Below, in pieces: positions 1 through 9,625 of a stretch of 64,000 nucleotides of DNA. The notes beneath the pieces were generated by a model. The model made no database searches and was not told the origin of the DNA. It saw only the letters and a list, made by a program, of their open reading frames with translations. How positions within the stretch are numbered: the first letter of the stretch is position 1; every line of letters starts with the position of its first letter. The position numbers and the translations under genes are program-made. This DNA comes from Saprospiraceae bacterium (GTDB taxonomy: Bacteria; Bacteroidota; Bacteroidia; Chitinophagales; Saprospiraceae), in contig JADKAE010000016.1 in assembly GCA_016715405.1 (NCBI GenBank), forward strand, positions 62,001-126,000. The letters run 5' to 3'.

Positions 1-1
1 C

Positions 2-904
2 AGTAAGCTCATCCTGGCGCCCGACGATGCCCTGGTTAAGCTGCCGTTTGAAACGTTATTGCGCGAAGCCCCCGCCGGCTCAGGCCTCGTCGATTACAGC
101 AGCTTGGCATACCTGCTGCGCGATTTCGCCGTATCTTATTCGCCTTCAGCGGCATTTTGCTACCGCCGGGCCAACGCGCCGAAGCTTTCCGATGATACGC
201 AGGGCTTTCTGGGTTGCGCCCCCGTTTTCGAAGAAGAATTCAGCCCCGACGACTACGCCCTGGCCTCCCGCACCGCTCTCGAAAGGCTCGAAACCGATCT
301 CCGCGGCGGCGCTTTGAGCGGCCAACGGGTAAAACCCCTGCCGGGTACGGCCAGGGAAACGCAAGCGGTGAGCCAACTGTTTACTTCCCGCCGCTTGCCG
401 GCTACGGTGTTGTTGCATGCTTTCTCTACCGAGGCAAAGCTGCGCGCCGAGTTGGCAAAACCCTGGCGCTTCGTCCACCTGGCCAGCCACGGCCTCATCA
501 ATGAAAAATACCCCGATCTGTCGGGCATCCTGTTATACCCCGATACGCTGGATGGCCAGGACGGACTGCTCACCGCCGGCGAGGTGTACAACCTGTCGCT
601 GCAAGCCGACCTGGTGGCCTTGTCGGCCTGCGAAACCGGCTTGGGCCGCATTTCAGGCGGCGAAGGCTTGCTGGGACTCACGCGGGCGTTTCTCTATGCC
701 GGCGCCAACAACCTGCTGGCCTCGCTCTGGAAGGTACAGGACAAGGCCAGCGCCGACCTGATGATCGCTTTTTACGAATTCCACCTTATATCGGGAACAA
801 ATGCATTTGCGCCGGCTTTGCAACAAGCCAAGTTGCAATTGATTGAAGACGGCGAGTATAGCCACCCATTTTTTGGTCGCCTTTTTATCTTGATAGGCAA
901 ATAA
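2..904 (+). CDS. CHAT domain protease, C-terminal part (runs off left edge)
   Basis: The reading frame is open from base 2, so the first in-frame TTG at 59 is not the real start and the N-terminus lies outside the window. The visible 300 residues are a CHAT (caspase HetF-associated with TPRs) domain: the catalytic His sits in HLASHG (about bases 475-495) and the catalytic Cys in LSACETG (about 619-639), followed by the usual GGEGLLGLTRAFLYAGA helix and a WKVQDKAS strand. CHAT proteins of this subtype normally carry long TPR arrays in front, which would be upstream of the window. The family comprises caspase-like cysteine proteases, several of which act in abortive-infection style pathways; the substrate here is unknown. 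The gene is convergent with the OmpA-family gene and ends just before a repeat hairpin. Confidence 0.88.
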   Translation, partial: SKLILAPDDALVKLPFETLLREAPAGSGLVDYSSLAYLLRDFAVSYSPSAAFCYRRANAPKLSDDTQGFLGCAPVFEEEFSPDDYALASRTALERLETDLRGGALSGQRVKPLPGTARETQAVSQLFTSRRLPATVLLHAFSTEAKLRAELAKPWRFVHLASHGLINEKYPDLSGILLYPDTLDGQDGLLTAGEVYNLSLQADLVALSACETGLGRISGGEGLLGLTRAFLYAGANNLLASLWKVQDKASADLMIAFYEFHLISGTNAFAPALQQAKLQLIEDGEYSHPFFGRLFILIGK

Positions 905-925
905 GGTGAACACCGATTACAGTGT

Positions 926-1016
926 TTGAGGGTGAGAGAGTGGGAGGGTGGGAGGGTGAGATTATACGTGTACAAGTATCTCTCCCTCTCTCACTCCCTC
1001 CCTCTCTCCCTCTTAC
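926..1016. repeat. Purine/pyrimidine inverted repeat between convergent genes
   Basis: A run of GAGGGTG/GGGAGGGTG units (about 926-960) is followed after a short spacer by CTCCCTC/CTCTCCCTC units (about 982-1012), so the transcript could fold into a long hairpin. It separates two convergent genes and may serve as a bidirectional terminator. The end of the minus-strand gene overlaps its right edge by a few bases. Confidence 0.6.
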
Positions 1017-3268
1017 TCCGAGGCGCCCAGCACCTTAAACTCCGTGCGGCGGTTCATCTGGTATTGTACTTCGCTGCAGGGCACGCCGTCTTCGCACTTA
1101 TTCACCGGGCGGCCTTCGCCGTAGCCCCTGGCCTTGAGCCGGTATGCCGGAATGCCTTTCGATGTCAGCCAGTTGACGATAGCGTCGGCGCGGCGTTGGG
1201 AGAGTTGCAGGTTGTATTCATCAGATCCCCGCGAGTCGGTGTGCGAACTGATCTCTATGATGAGCTTGGGATTGTCGGTGAGTAGTTGCAACAATTTGAG
1301 TAACTCGGGTACCGATTCTGCTCTCACGCTGCTGCGGCCGAGGTCGTAGTAGAGATTCAGCAAAAATGGGATGGTATCGTTTTGGTGGTCGGTGCGTATA
1401 CCCATTGCAAAATCGCCGCTCGTTTGCTGGGTAGTACTGACCGTGGCGGCAGTGGCCACAAAAGGTTGCAAATACAAATTAAGGGTTGACTGGGCGGCTT
1501 CGCCCCAGTTATCAGTGCATATCGTGTCGGGCAGTACGCGGGCAAAATAGTTACCTTTTTCGGCGCGCAGCGCATAACAGCAATGGGGTTGTAACTCCAA
1601 TGAAAAAGCGCCGCCGGCATCGGTGATCGCAGGAGGAGGCGCAGAGCAGCCGTTGGCTAACAGCGTCACCACAGCGCCCTGGAGTGGTGCGCCGCCGGCC
1701 AGATCGCTGACCATGCCGGTGAGAGTCAGTATTTTGGGTTGAATAGGGGTCTGTTCAGGCAACGCCACAAGAGGGATCTCCTGTCGCTCGCCGGCACAAA
1801 CGGTCAGCGTGTGTGGTTCGTAGCCATCGACCTCCACGCGCAGGGTACAACAGCGCCCGCGTTCCAGCAGTGTGGCATAGTTGCCATCGGCATCTGTGAA
1901 CACGAGAGATTCTTCGCAGGAAGAGGCCAATCCGGCGCCGGCAACGGGCCTGCCGGTAGCGGCATCCACCACGCGCAGTTGAGTCCGGGAGCGCGTATCG
2001 ATATTTGTTTTTCGAAAATAATATAAATCGTCTTCTCCTGCCCCGCCGGCGCGATTAGAGGTAAAAAAACCGTAAGTGCCGTCGGTATGTACAATCAGGC
2101 CGAAGTCGTCATAAGAGCTGTTGATAGGATATCCCATATTCTGGGCGGTGGCCCATTCTCCGGCGTCTAATTCGGGAGCGAAATAGATATCCTGGCCGCC
2201 GAGGCCGAAAAGGCCGTCGGATGCGAAGTAAAGTCCCTGGCCTTCGGCGTAATAGGGAAACAGCTCATCGCCTTCGGTATTCACATTGGGGCCGAGGTTG
2301 ACAGGGGGGCCCCAGGCGGCGCTATCGCGGAAAGACACGTAGAGGTCTTTGCCACCGAAGCCGCCGGGCATATCGGAGGCAAAAAAGAGGCGCCTGCCGT
2401 CGGGACTAAGGCAGGGATGCGCCACCGAAAAGCGCGGGCTGCAAAAAGGCAGGGCTTGGGGTTTTCCCCAGCTATCGGGGCCGGTTTGCTGCGCGTGCAG
2501 GATCTCCAGGCGCATCACGGTTTCCCGGCTTGATTCGTCTTCCACGATATAGTTGCGGGTAAAAAAGAGCTCGGTTTCGTCGCGGCTAAAAGTCACGATG
2601 GCTTCGTGAACGGGCGTATTGAGCTGGGGGGCGAATTTTTCGGGTGTCCCCAATACAAATCCTTTGCTGTTGGAGGAGTCCGGCGTCATGACGGCAAAAT
2701 ACAGGTCGAGATATTGCTGTGCCGAGCCATTGGGTGAACGAAAAGTTCCGAATACCAATCCGTCGCGATAAAACGCGGCGCCGAGGTCGTCGAAAGACGA
2801 ATTGAGTTCGAGTGGTTCAGTGGTAGTTGCGGTAGCCGATTTTACCAGCAGTTGGTCGATATAATCGCAGGCCTTTTGCAGTTGCGGCTTGCGCACGTCG
2901 TATGGTTTGAGTGTAAGGAAGCGGCTATACCACTCCTGGGCTTCTTCGCATTTGCCGTTGCGCTGCTTCATCAACCCCAGGTAATAATAGTGAATAGGTT
3001 TTGCCTCGGGCAGGTACACCGCCTGTTGGTACCAATATTCGGCGTTGGTGTAGTCGTTGAGTTTGCGGTAGGCTTCCGCCAGGTTAATTTTGGCTTCGGG
3101 CACGTCGTGGTCTTCCAGAATGCGCATGTACAGGTCTGCCGCCGATTTGTAGTCGAGCAGTTCCATATATTTCTGCGCCTTTTTTAATTTAGCCTGTTGC
3201 GCGTATAGCGCCGGTGCGCTGCACAAAAATAATGCACAGGCAATGAGGAGTATGCCCCGCTTTCTCAT
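1013..3268 (-). CDS. OmpA family protein with TPR, PD40 propeller and CRD domains (PorE-like architecture)
   Basis: A 751-residue exported protein. A Sec signal peptide (about 1-23, ending in ALYAQ) precedes TPR-like helices (25-140), a PD40/WD40-like beta-propeller (about 150-420, with blades such as LSPDGRRLFFASD and GLYFASDG), two carboxypeptidase-regulatory-like domains (about 435-500 and 515-595), and a C-terminal OmpA peptidoglycan-binding domain (about 640-750, with SSHTDSRGSDEYN and SQRRADAIVNWL). The order TPR-propeller-CRD-OmpA is that of PorE, the periplasmic T9SS component that anchors the machinery to peptidoglycan. Many Bacteroidota encode paralogues with the same plan, so assignment to PorE itself is not proven; the second CRD is extra relative to the PorE layout. 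It follows sucA on the same strand at 88 bp, with no other T9SS gene nearby. Confidence 0.85.
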   Translation of the reverse strand: MRKRGILLIACALFLCSAPALYAQQAKLKKAQKYMELLDYKSAADLYMRILEDHDVPEAKINLAEAYRKLNDYTNAEYWYQQAVYLPEAKPIHYYYLGLMKQRNGKCEEAQEWYSRFLTLKPYDVRKPQLQKACDYIDQLLVKSATATTTEPLELNSSFDDLGAAFYRDGLVFGTFRSPNGSAQQYLDLYFAVMTPDSSNSKGFVLGTPEKFAPQLNTPVHEAIVTFSRDETELFFTRNYIVEDESSRETVMRLEILHAQQTGPDSWGKPQALPFCSPRFSVAHPCLSPDGRRLFFASDMPGGFGGKDLYVSFRDSAAWGPPVNLGPNVNTEGDELFPYYAEGQGLYFASDGLFGLGGQDIYFAPELDAGEWATAQNMGYPINSSYDDFGLIVHTDGTYGFFTSNRAGGAGEDDLYYFRKTNIDTRSRTQLRVVDAATGRPVAGAGLASSCEESLVFTDADGNYATLLERGRCCTLRVEVDGYEPHTLTVCAGERQEIPLVALPEQTPIQPKILTLTGMVSDLAGGAPLQGAVVTLLANGCSAPPPAITDAGGAFSLELQPHCCYALRAEKGNYFARVLPDTICTDNWGEAAQSTLNLYLQPFVATAATVSTTQQTSGDFAMGIRTDHQNDTIPFLLNLYYDLGRSSVRAESVPELLKLLQLLTDNPKLIIEISSHTDSRGSDEYNLQLSQRRADAIVNWLTSKGIPAYRLKARGYGEGRPVNKCEDGVPCSEVQYQMNRRTEFKVLGASE

Positions 3269-3356
3269 AGCGTATGGTATTAAAGATGCAAGATATTCTT
3301 CCCTTTGAACGTACTTGCTCTAAATAAGTTGCAAAAACTCACACTCACAGCCTCCC

Positions 3357-6101
3357 TCACTCTCCTCCAAACGCAACATCCACAATATCGTGTTGTTGCT
3401 GGTCGTGTACTTTTTTGAAGCCGGTAGCCGGCGAAGCGCTGGCTTTGCGGGTGACAGGCGTAAAGCCGGCAGCCTCGGCCAGGTTGACCAGCAGATATTG
3501 CCAGGCGCCCATATTGCGGGGTTCTTCCTGTACCCAGCAGACTTTGGCGTTTTTGTATTTATTCAACACCTGCTTAATCTGCTTTTCGGGCAGCGGATAG
3601 AGTTGTTCTATGCGCACAATGGCCACGTCGTCGCGTTTGTCCTTGATTTTGCGGTCGAGCAGGTCGTAGTATACTTTGCCGGTGCAGAGCAGCAGGCGTT
3701 TCACCTTGCTTGCACTGCGGGGATTAACACTTGCGTCGTCGATCACTTCCAGGAAGCGGGTATCGCCGGTAAAATCCTCGACAGGAGACACGCATTTCGG
3801 GTGTCGCAGCAGCGATTTGGGCGACATCACGATCAGCGGTTTGCGGAAAGGACGGGCGAGTTGGCGGCGCAGCAGGTGGAAGAGGTTGGCCGGCGTGCTT
3901 ACATTGGCCACCGTCACGTTGTATTCGGCGCAATTTTGCAAAAAGCGCTCGAGGCGCGCGCTGGAGTGCTCGGGGCCCTGGCCTTCGTAACCGTGGGGTA
4001 GCAGCATCACCAGACCGCTCATGCGCTGCCACTTGCTTTCGCCGGCAAAGATGAATTGGTCTACGATAGTCTGGGCGCCGTTGTAGAAGTCGCCAAACTG
4101 GGCTTCCCACAACACCAGCGCGTCGGGAGTGGCCAGTGAATAGCCGTATTCGAAACCCAGCACCGCAAACTCCGACAACAGCGAGTTATATATCCGGAAT
4201 TTTCCCTGGCCTTTACTCAGGCTGTTGAGGCGGTTGTAAGGTTGGTAGGTTTCTGCCGAATACACCACGGCATGCCGGTGCGAGAAAGTGCCTCTTTTCA
4301 CATCCTGTCCGCTCATGCGCACGTCTTTACCTTCGAGCAGGATAGAGCCGTATGCGGCCATTTCGCCCAGCGACCAGTCGAGTTTGTTATCGTTGAGCAA
4401 CTTGTGCATGCTGGCCAGCACGCGGCTGGCTTTGGGCAGCGGGGTAAATCCATCGGGCACGGAGGCCAGGTGTTTCAGGATGCGTTCGAGTGCTTTTGTT
4501 TCGAGTCCAGTTACCGGCGAATGGTCGAATTCTTTGGGATCGGCCTGCTTTTTTAGCTTGCGCCAGGCTTGTTCGGGCTCCTGGTATACATAAGGCAGCG
4601 GCGTTTCGCGCACCAGATCGAGGCGTTCCTGGAGGTGCCCCCAGAACGAGAGTTCCATCTCTTCGGCGAGTTTTTGGTCGAGGTCGCCGCGATCGATGAG
4701 GGTTTTGGAGTAGATCTCGCGCGGGTTGGGGTGGCCGGCGATGATCTTGTACATTTCGGGTTGAGTAAACATGGGGTCGTCGCCCTCGTTGTGGCCGTGG
4801 CGACGGTAGCAGAGCATATCGATGAAGACGTCGGAGTTAAACTGCTGACGGTAGTCGACGGCCAGTTCTACGGCAAACAGCATGGCTTCGGGGTCGTCGC
4901 CGTTGACGTGGAAGACCGGCGCCTGCACCACTGATGCCGGCCCCGTGCAATAAGTAGACGAACGGGCGTCGTCGAAGTCGGTAGTAAAACCGATCTGGTT
5001 GTTGATCACCAGGTGGAGGGTGCCGCCGGTATAATAGCCTTCAAGCTGGCTCATCTGCACGGTTTCGTATACGACGCCTTGTCCGGCCACGGCGGCGTCG
5101 CCGTGGATGAGGATGGGCAATATGCGGTCGAAATCGCTGTGGTAGAGGATATCGGCTTTAGCCCTCGAAAAACCTTCCACTACCGGATTGACGGCTTCGA
5201 GGTGGGAGGGGTTGGGCGTCAGCTTGAGGTGAACCGTTTTGCCTTGCGGGGTTTGAATTTGCGAAGAAAAGCCGAGGTGGTATTTCACATCGCCGTCGCC
5301 GAAGCTGAGGTCGGGTTCGGCGGTGCCTTCAAATTCGTTGAAGATCTGGCCATAGGTTTTGCCCATGATATTGGCCAGCACGTTGAGGCGGCCCCGGTGG
5401 GCCATACCGATCACGATTTCTTCTACCTGGTCTTCTACTGCCTGGTTGATGATGGCGTCGAGGGCAACGATAGCCGTTTCGCCGCCTTCGAGCGAGAAGC
5501 GTTTTTGGCCCACGTATTTTTTGTGCAAAAATTCTTCAAAGATGACGGCGCCGTTGAGTTTTTCGAGAATGCGGCGCTTTTTTTCGAGCGATAGGCCGTA
5601 GCTGCGAGCCGGGTCAATGGCTTCGATACGGGCGCGCAGCCAGCGCCGCTTGTCGCGGTCGCCGATATGATGGTATTCAAAGCCGATGCTGCCGCAATAG
5701 ATTGCTTTGAGCCTGTCGACCACTTGCCGCAGGGTAGCATTTTCGAGGCCTATTTCTTTCGATACATAAAAATTGGTGTCCAGATCGGCGTCACTGAGGC
5801 TGTAATCCTCCAAACTCAGCGCGGGCTTGCGGTCGCGCCGCTTGCGTATCGGGTTGGTATTGGAGAGCAGGTGGGCCCTGTCGCGATAGCCTTTTATCAG
5901 GGACAGCACTTGTAGTTCTTTGGTTACGGCCGTACCGCCGGCCTCTCCGGCCGGCACGCCGTTGACGCTTTGCGCAAAATCAAAACCCTGAAAAAAAGTG
6001 CGCCAGCTGGCCTCTATTTGTTCCGGATCGCGTTGGTATTGTTGGTACAACGATTCGATATATGCCGGATGTGCATTTGCAATAAATGAGAAATCGCCCA
6101 T
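3357..6101 (-). CDS. sucA: 2-oxoglutarate dehydrogenase E1 component
   Basis: Encodes the thiamine-diphosphate-dependent decarboxylase (E1o) of the oxoglutarate dehydrogenase complex in the TCA cycle; cytoplasmic. The protein is 914 residues, normal for the family. The N-terminal tail typical of E1o is present (YIESLYQQYQRDPEQIEASW), then the HRGRLNVLANIMGK block, the ThDP-binding stretch around GDAAVAGQGVVYE and NNQIGFTT, and the C-terminal transketolase-like half (GHEGQGPEHSS-like YEGQGPEHSSARLERFL). The E2 gene (sucB) is not adjacent: the downstream gene is the OmpA-family protein. Presence of E1o implies an oxidative TCA cycle. The start at 6101 (MGDFSF) lies 350 bp from the divergent rpsT. 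Confidence 0.97.
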   Translation of the reverse strand: MGDFSFIANAHPAYIESLYQQYQRDPEQIEASWRTFFQGFDFAQSVNGVPAGEAGGTAVTKELQVLSLIKGYRDRAHLLSNTNPIRKRRDRKPALSLEDYSLSDADLDTNFYVSKEIGLENATLRQVVDRLKAIYCGSIGFEYHHIGDRDKRRWLRARIEAIDPARSYGLSLEKKRRILEKLNGAVIFEEFLHKKYVGQKRFSLEGGETAIVALDAIINQAVEDQVEEIVIGMAHRGRLNVLANIMGKTYGQIFNEFEGTAEPDLSFGDGDVKYHLGFSSQIQTPQGKTVHLKLTPNPSHLEAVNPVVEGFSRAKADILYHSDFDRILPILIHGDAAVAGQGVVYETVQMSQLEGYYTGGTLHLVINNQIGFTTDFDDARSSTYCTGPASVVQAPVFHVNGDDPEAMLFAVELAVDYRQQFNSDVFIDMLCYRRHGHNEGDDPMFTQPEMYKIIAGHPNPREIYSKTLIDRGDLDQKLAEEMELSFWGHLQERLDLVRETPLPYVYQEPEQAWRKLKKQADPKEFDHSPVTGLETKALERILKHLASVPDGFTPLPKASRVLASMHKLLNDNKLDWSLGEMAAYGSILLEGKDVRMSGQDVKRGTFSHRHAVVYSAETYQPYNRLNSLSKGQGKFRIYNSLLSEFAVLGFEYGYSLATPDALVLWEAQFGDFYNGAQTIVDQFIFAGESKWQRMSGLVMLLPHGYEGQGPEHSSARLERFLQNCAEYNVTVANVSTPANLFHLLRRQLARPFRKPLIVMSPKSLLRHPKCVSPVEDFTGDTRFLEVIDDASVNPRSASKVKRLLLCTGKVYYDLLDRKIKDKRDDVAIVRIEQLYPLPEKQIKQVLNKYKNAKVCWVQEEPRNMGAWQYLLVNLAEAAGFTPVTRKASASPATGFKKVHDQQQHDIVDVAFGGE

Positions 6102-6257
6102 GTCAAAAGGATGTTTTCAACTGCTTTTTTAAAACGAAACAACGTGTAAAGCCTGTTTGTTGGTGTTCTTTGCGAAAACGCGCACGAAAATGCAAAATTG
6201 CAACAAATCCGTGGGAGCTGGTAATGTTTTTTTTCTGAATTTAGGCCAATCAGTGGT

Positions 6258-6360
6258 ACTGTTATCGGTTGTCGGTTATCGGTTGTCGGTTCTTTAAATT
6301 TGTTCTTTTTCTTGTTTTTGGAACAGAAAACTGACAACCGACAACTGACAACAGAAAAAT
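6258..6360. repeat. Inverted repeat of 7-bp GGTTGTC units
   Basis: Four imperfect copies of a 7-bp unit (GGTTGTC, GGTTATC) at about 6266-6293 are mirrored by ACTGACAAC/CGACAACTG units at about 6329-6352, with an AT-rich loop between. It sits in the divergent sucA-rpsT gap, so it is not simply a terminator between convergent genes. The rest of the 6102-6449 gap holds only the rpsT promoter. Confidence 0.7.
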
Positions 6361-6373
6361 CTAAGAAATTTAC

Positions 6374-6403
6374 TTGGTAAATTCCAGTTAACCCGTATAT
6401 TTG
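6374..6403 (+). promoter_or_regulatory. Bacteroidota-type promoter of rpsT
   Basis: A TTG at 6374-6376 (-33 element) and TATATTTG at 6396-6403 (-7 element, consensus TAnnTTTG) are 19 bp apart, the standard spacing for the Bacteroidota housekeeping sigma factor. The rpsT start lies 47 bp downstream. Confidence 0.75.
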
Positions 6404-6449
6404 CAGTCCGAATTCAAGAAGCAATTAAAGAAGCTGGAAAGTACACATT

Positions 6450-6704
6450 ATGGCAAACCATAGATCAGCAGAAAAAAGAATACGTCAAAACGAGAAGCGT
6501 CGTACGGCAAACCGTTATTACAAGAAGACGGCGCGTACGGCTATCAAGAAGCTCCGCGACATGACTGACAAGGGCGAGGCAGAGACCTATTTGCCCAAAG
6601 TGATCAGCATGATCGACAAATTGGCGAAAAATAATACGTGGCACAAAAACAAGGCTGACAACCTCAAAAGCAGCCTGACCCGCCACATCAACGGCATCGC
6701 CTAA
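6450..6704 (+). CDS. rpsT: 30S ribosomal protein S20
   Basis: An 84-residue basic protein beginning MANHRSAEKRIRQNEKRR, the hallmark N-terminus of bacterial S20, which binds 16S rRNA in the small subunit. Length and the alternating Lys/Arg helical character are normal for the family. It is transcribed alone: a clear promoter lies in front and an intrinsic terminator immediately behind. Confidence 0.97.
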   Translation: MANHRSAEKRIRQNEKRRTANRYYKKTARTAIKKLRDMTDKGEAETYLPKVISMIDKLAKNNTWHKNKADNLKSSLTRHINGIA

Positions 6705-6731
6705 CAACTACCCGTAGTTGTACGGCAAGGC

Positions 6732-6772
6732 ATGAGTCATTCCGGCACCAGTCCGGGATGACTCATTTTTTT
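6732..6772 (+). terminator. Intrinsic terminator of rpsT
   Basis: The stem arms ATGAGTCATTCCGG (6732-6745) and CCGGGATGACTCAT (6753-6766) pair over 14 bp with one mismatch and a 7-base loop, followed by a run of seven T. It lies 28 bp after the rpsT stop. Confidence 0.92.
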
Positions 6773-6872
6773 GTTTGCTCCCCGCATTACACGCTTCCTT
6801 CTCCTTGGGTTTGCAGAATAATTTATTATGCTTACCTTTATCTATTGTGAAAAGCCCAAAATACGCCATTGT

Positions 6873-7223
6873 ATGGAGCAACTTCCCATTTTTGATGAAG
6901 AAGAACAGCAGCTCAAGCGCTATTACAGCATCAGCGAAATAGCGGTTATGTTCAAGGTGTCTCCTTCTTTAATCCGGCATTGGGAAAAAGAATTCGACCT
7001 CCTCAAACCCCACAAGGGAAGCAAGGGCGACCGCAAATTTACACCCCAGAATATCGAGCAGTTCCGAACCATTTTTCACCTCGTTAAAGAACGCGGCTTT
7101 ACACTCGAAGGCGCCAAGCAGGAATTGCGCCAGCAGCGCGAACGGCAAAAGGAAAAACAGGAATGGCTATCGCGCTTTCAACACCTCAAACATTTTCTCG
7201 AACAACTTCGCGACGATTTGTAA
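6873..7223 (+). CDS. MerR family transcriptional regulator
   Basis: A small DNA-binding protein with an N-terminal MerR-type winged helix: RYYSISEIAVMFKVSPSLIRHWEKEFDLLKPHK, then FTPQNIEQFRTIFHLVKERGFTLEGAKQEL. After the HTH comes a short basic coiled coil (about residues 85-115). No effector-binding domain follows. An upstream in-frame ATG at 6828 would add 15 residues with no family similarity; I prefer 6873 because related Bacteroidota proteins begin about 15 residues before the RYYSI motif. Its target is unknown. It stands between rpsT and a secreted-protein gene and is probably a single-gene unit. Confidence 0.88.
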   Translation: MEQLPIFDEEEQQLKRYYSISEIAVMFKVSPSLIRHWEKEFDLLKPHKGSKGDRKFTPQNIEQFRTIFHLVKERGFTLEGAKQELRQQRERQKEKQEWLSRFQHLKHFLEQLRDDL

Positions 7224-7263
7224 TTTTCACCCACACATCCATTACCAAGCATTACCACCCACT

Positions 7264-9490
7264 ATGAAGCGTACTCTTACTATTGCATTGCCCTTGCTGT
7301 TTGCCTGCATCCAAACCATGGGCCAAACCCCTACTATCCAGGACTGTCTGGGCGCCATTCCCGTGTGCCAGCCGGTGTATACCGAATCGGTATCCGCCCA
7401 GGGTAGCGGCAATTATCCCAATGAAATCAATACCAGTATCAGTTGCACCGCCGGCGAACTCAACTCGATCTGGTACGTGTTTACCGCCGCACAAGACGGC
7501 AACCTGGGATTTGTAATTACCCCCAACAATTCGAACGACGACTACGACTGGACGCTTTTTGATATCACGAATGCAACCTGTCAGGATATTTTTACTAACC
7601 AAAATTTACAGGTGAGCTGCAACGCCTCAGGCGGAGGCGGTTGTCACGGCCCTACCGGCGCCACCGGGGCGACTCCGTACGACGAACAGGGCGCCGGCTG
7701 CGGTTCTAATCCGCCTACCCAATTTAATGGTTTTACACCTTTCAACGACCTTATTCCCATGGAAGAAGGCCGCACTTATGTATTAATGGTGTCAAACTGG
7801 ACCGGCTCTACTTTTGGGTATAAACTTGACTTTAGCCCGTCAACGGGTCTCGGCATTTTTGACCAGGTTTCACCCGAAATTGATACGATTATTACGCCCG
7901 TGTCTTGCGGTCAAAATACGATCGATATTACTTTTAGCGAATTCATATTGTGCAATACGATTAATAGCGCCAACTTTCAACTCACAGGTCCGGGCGGCCC
8001 CTATACGGTTAACCTGCTCAGTCCCAATTGCATAGGCGGTAACAACGCCCATGCCAAAGAATTTTCACTTACCGTAACGCCCCCCATCAGCTCAATGGGC
8101 AATTTTACGCTCCAAATGACCACCAACGGAACTACACAGGTACTCGACCTGTGCGACAACCCCGCAGCGAGCACATCTATTCCTTTTAGCGTAAATACAC
8201 CCATCCCCGTAGCGATCAATTTGGGCGTGGATACTTCCCTGTTGTGCAACGGCGATGTGCTCACCATAGACGCCACTACGCCCAATAGCACTTACTTGTG
8301 GGATGACGGAAGTACGAACGCTACCCTGCCTGTGACCGTAGCCGGCAATTATACCGTTACCGTGACCACCCCCTGCGGAAGTGGTTCGGATAATATGGAA
8401 ATTGTCACCTTATTCGACGTACCGCAGCTCAACCTGGGCGCCGACCAGACGCTTTGCACCGGCGAGACGCTGCCTTTCGACCTGACGCAGCCTTTCGCTT
8501 CATATACCTGGCAAGACGGATCTACTAACCCTTTGTACACCATCAGTAGCGCCGGCACGTATGCCGTCACCATTACCAATGTGTGCGGCGTGGTGCAGGA
8601 CCAGATCCAGGTGAACTATATCCCACCGGTTAACCTCGAACTGGGTCCACGCCAGGTATTGTGCGATGGGGAAACGCTGGACCTCGACGTATCGCACCCC
8701 AATGGAACCTACCAATGGCAAAACGGCAGCACCCTGCCCGTTTTTCGCATCGACAGTCCGGGATTGTATGGCGTGACCGTCACCACACCCTGTGAATCGC
8801 AACAAGATACCCTGCGCGTCGATTATATCTCGCCGCCAAAACTGGCGCTGAGCAACGACACCATTTTGTGCCCCTGGCAAACCATTGAATACGATCTAAC
8901 CGTGGAAGGCGCCACGTATCAATGGCAAGACGGCACCACCAGCCCCATATACCTCATCGACCGATCGGGCGACTATGCCGTGACGGTCACGCACGCCTGC
9001 GGCACTTTTGATGCTGCGGTGACCGTGACCATCCTCGATTCCATTCGCACCGAATTGGGTCGCGTGCACGCTGGCCGATTATTTCTGGAATGACGGTTCT
9101 ACGAGTGCCTTGCTGGCCGTGAAAAGCCCGGGCATATACAGCGTGGCGGTGTCTAACATATGTGAGCAGGTGACCGACCAGGTTTTGGTCAGGGAATGCG
9201 AATACTGCGACGTATACGTGCCCACCGGCTTTTCGCCCAACAGCGACGGCATCAACGACGATTTCCGACCGCTGAGCGACTGTCCGCTCGACCATTACAG
9301 CCTGCGCATCTTCGACCGCTGGGGCGCCCAATTGTATGAAACCAACGACCCCAGTGCGAGCTGGGATGGCGAACACAAAGGCAAACCGGTGAGTGCCGGC
9401 GTATATGTGTGGTGGATAGAATATACGGTGGTAGAGAATAACAGACCCCGCAAGGCCACCGAGACGGGTGGCGTGGCGGTGGTGAGGTAG
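7264..9490 (+). pseudogene. T9SS-exported PKD/Ig-like repeat protein with gliding-motility-type C-terminal domain; internal deletion and frameshift
   Basis: Two frames, 7264-9093 and about 9076-9490, are clearly one gene. The first has a signal peptide (to about residue 21), a domain resembling pre-peptidase C-terminal folds (SIWYVFTAAQDGNLGFVI, about 60-190), and then about four 75-residue repeats of the form LGxDTxLCxGETLxxD...YxWQDGSTxPxYxIxxxGxYxVTVTxxCG. The second frame resumes with ADYFWNDGST and ends in VPTGFSPNSDGINDDF...DRWGAQLYE, the T9SS type-B (CHU_C) sorting domain. At the junction (about 9056-9078) the ELG that opens a repeat is followed almost at once by the ADYFWNDG that should come some 20 residues later, so roughly 50-60 bp are missing as well as the frame being lost. 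Either a real lesion or an assembly collapse in a repetitive gene. Confidence 0.8.
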
Positions 9491-9493
9491 GTG

Positions 9494-9624
9494 GGTTGTC
9501 GGTTGTCCGTTCTCTGTTGTCCGTTATCCGTTCCTTAACTTTGCCAGTTTTACTTTAACAGAGAACAGAGAACAGAGAACAGAGAACAGAGAACAGAGAA
9601 CAGAGAACAGAGAACAGAGAACAG
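9494..9624. repeat. Inverted array of 7-bp repeats between convergent genes
   Basis: The left arm (9494-9533) is built from GGTTGTC/CGTTCTC/TGTTGTC-like 7-mers; the right arm (9558-9624) is a near-perfect tandem array of about nine AGAACAG units, complementary to CTGTTCT-like parts of the left arm. It fills the whole gap between the end of the T9SS cargo gene and the end of htrA. Confidence 0.75.
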
Positions 9625-9625
9625 C

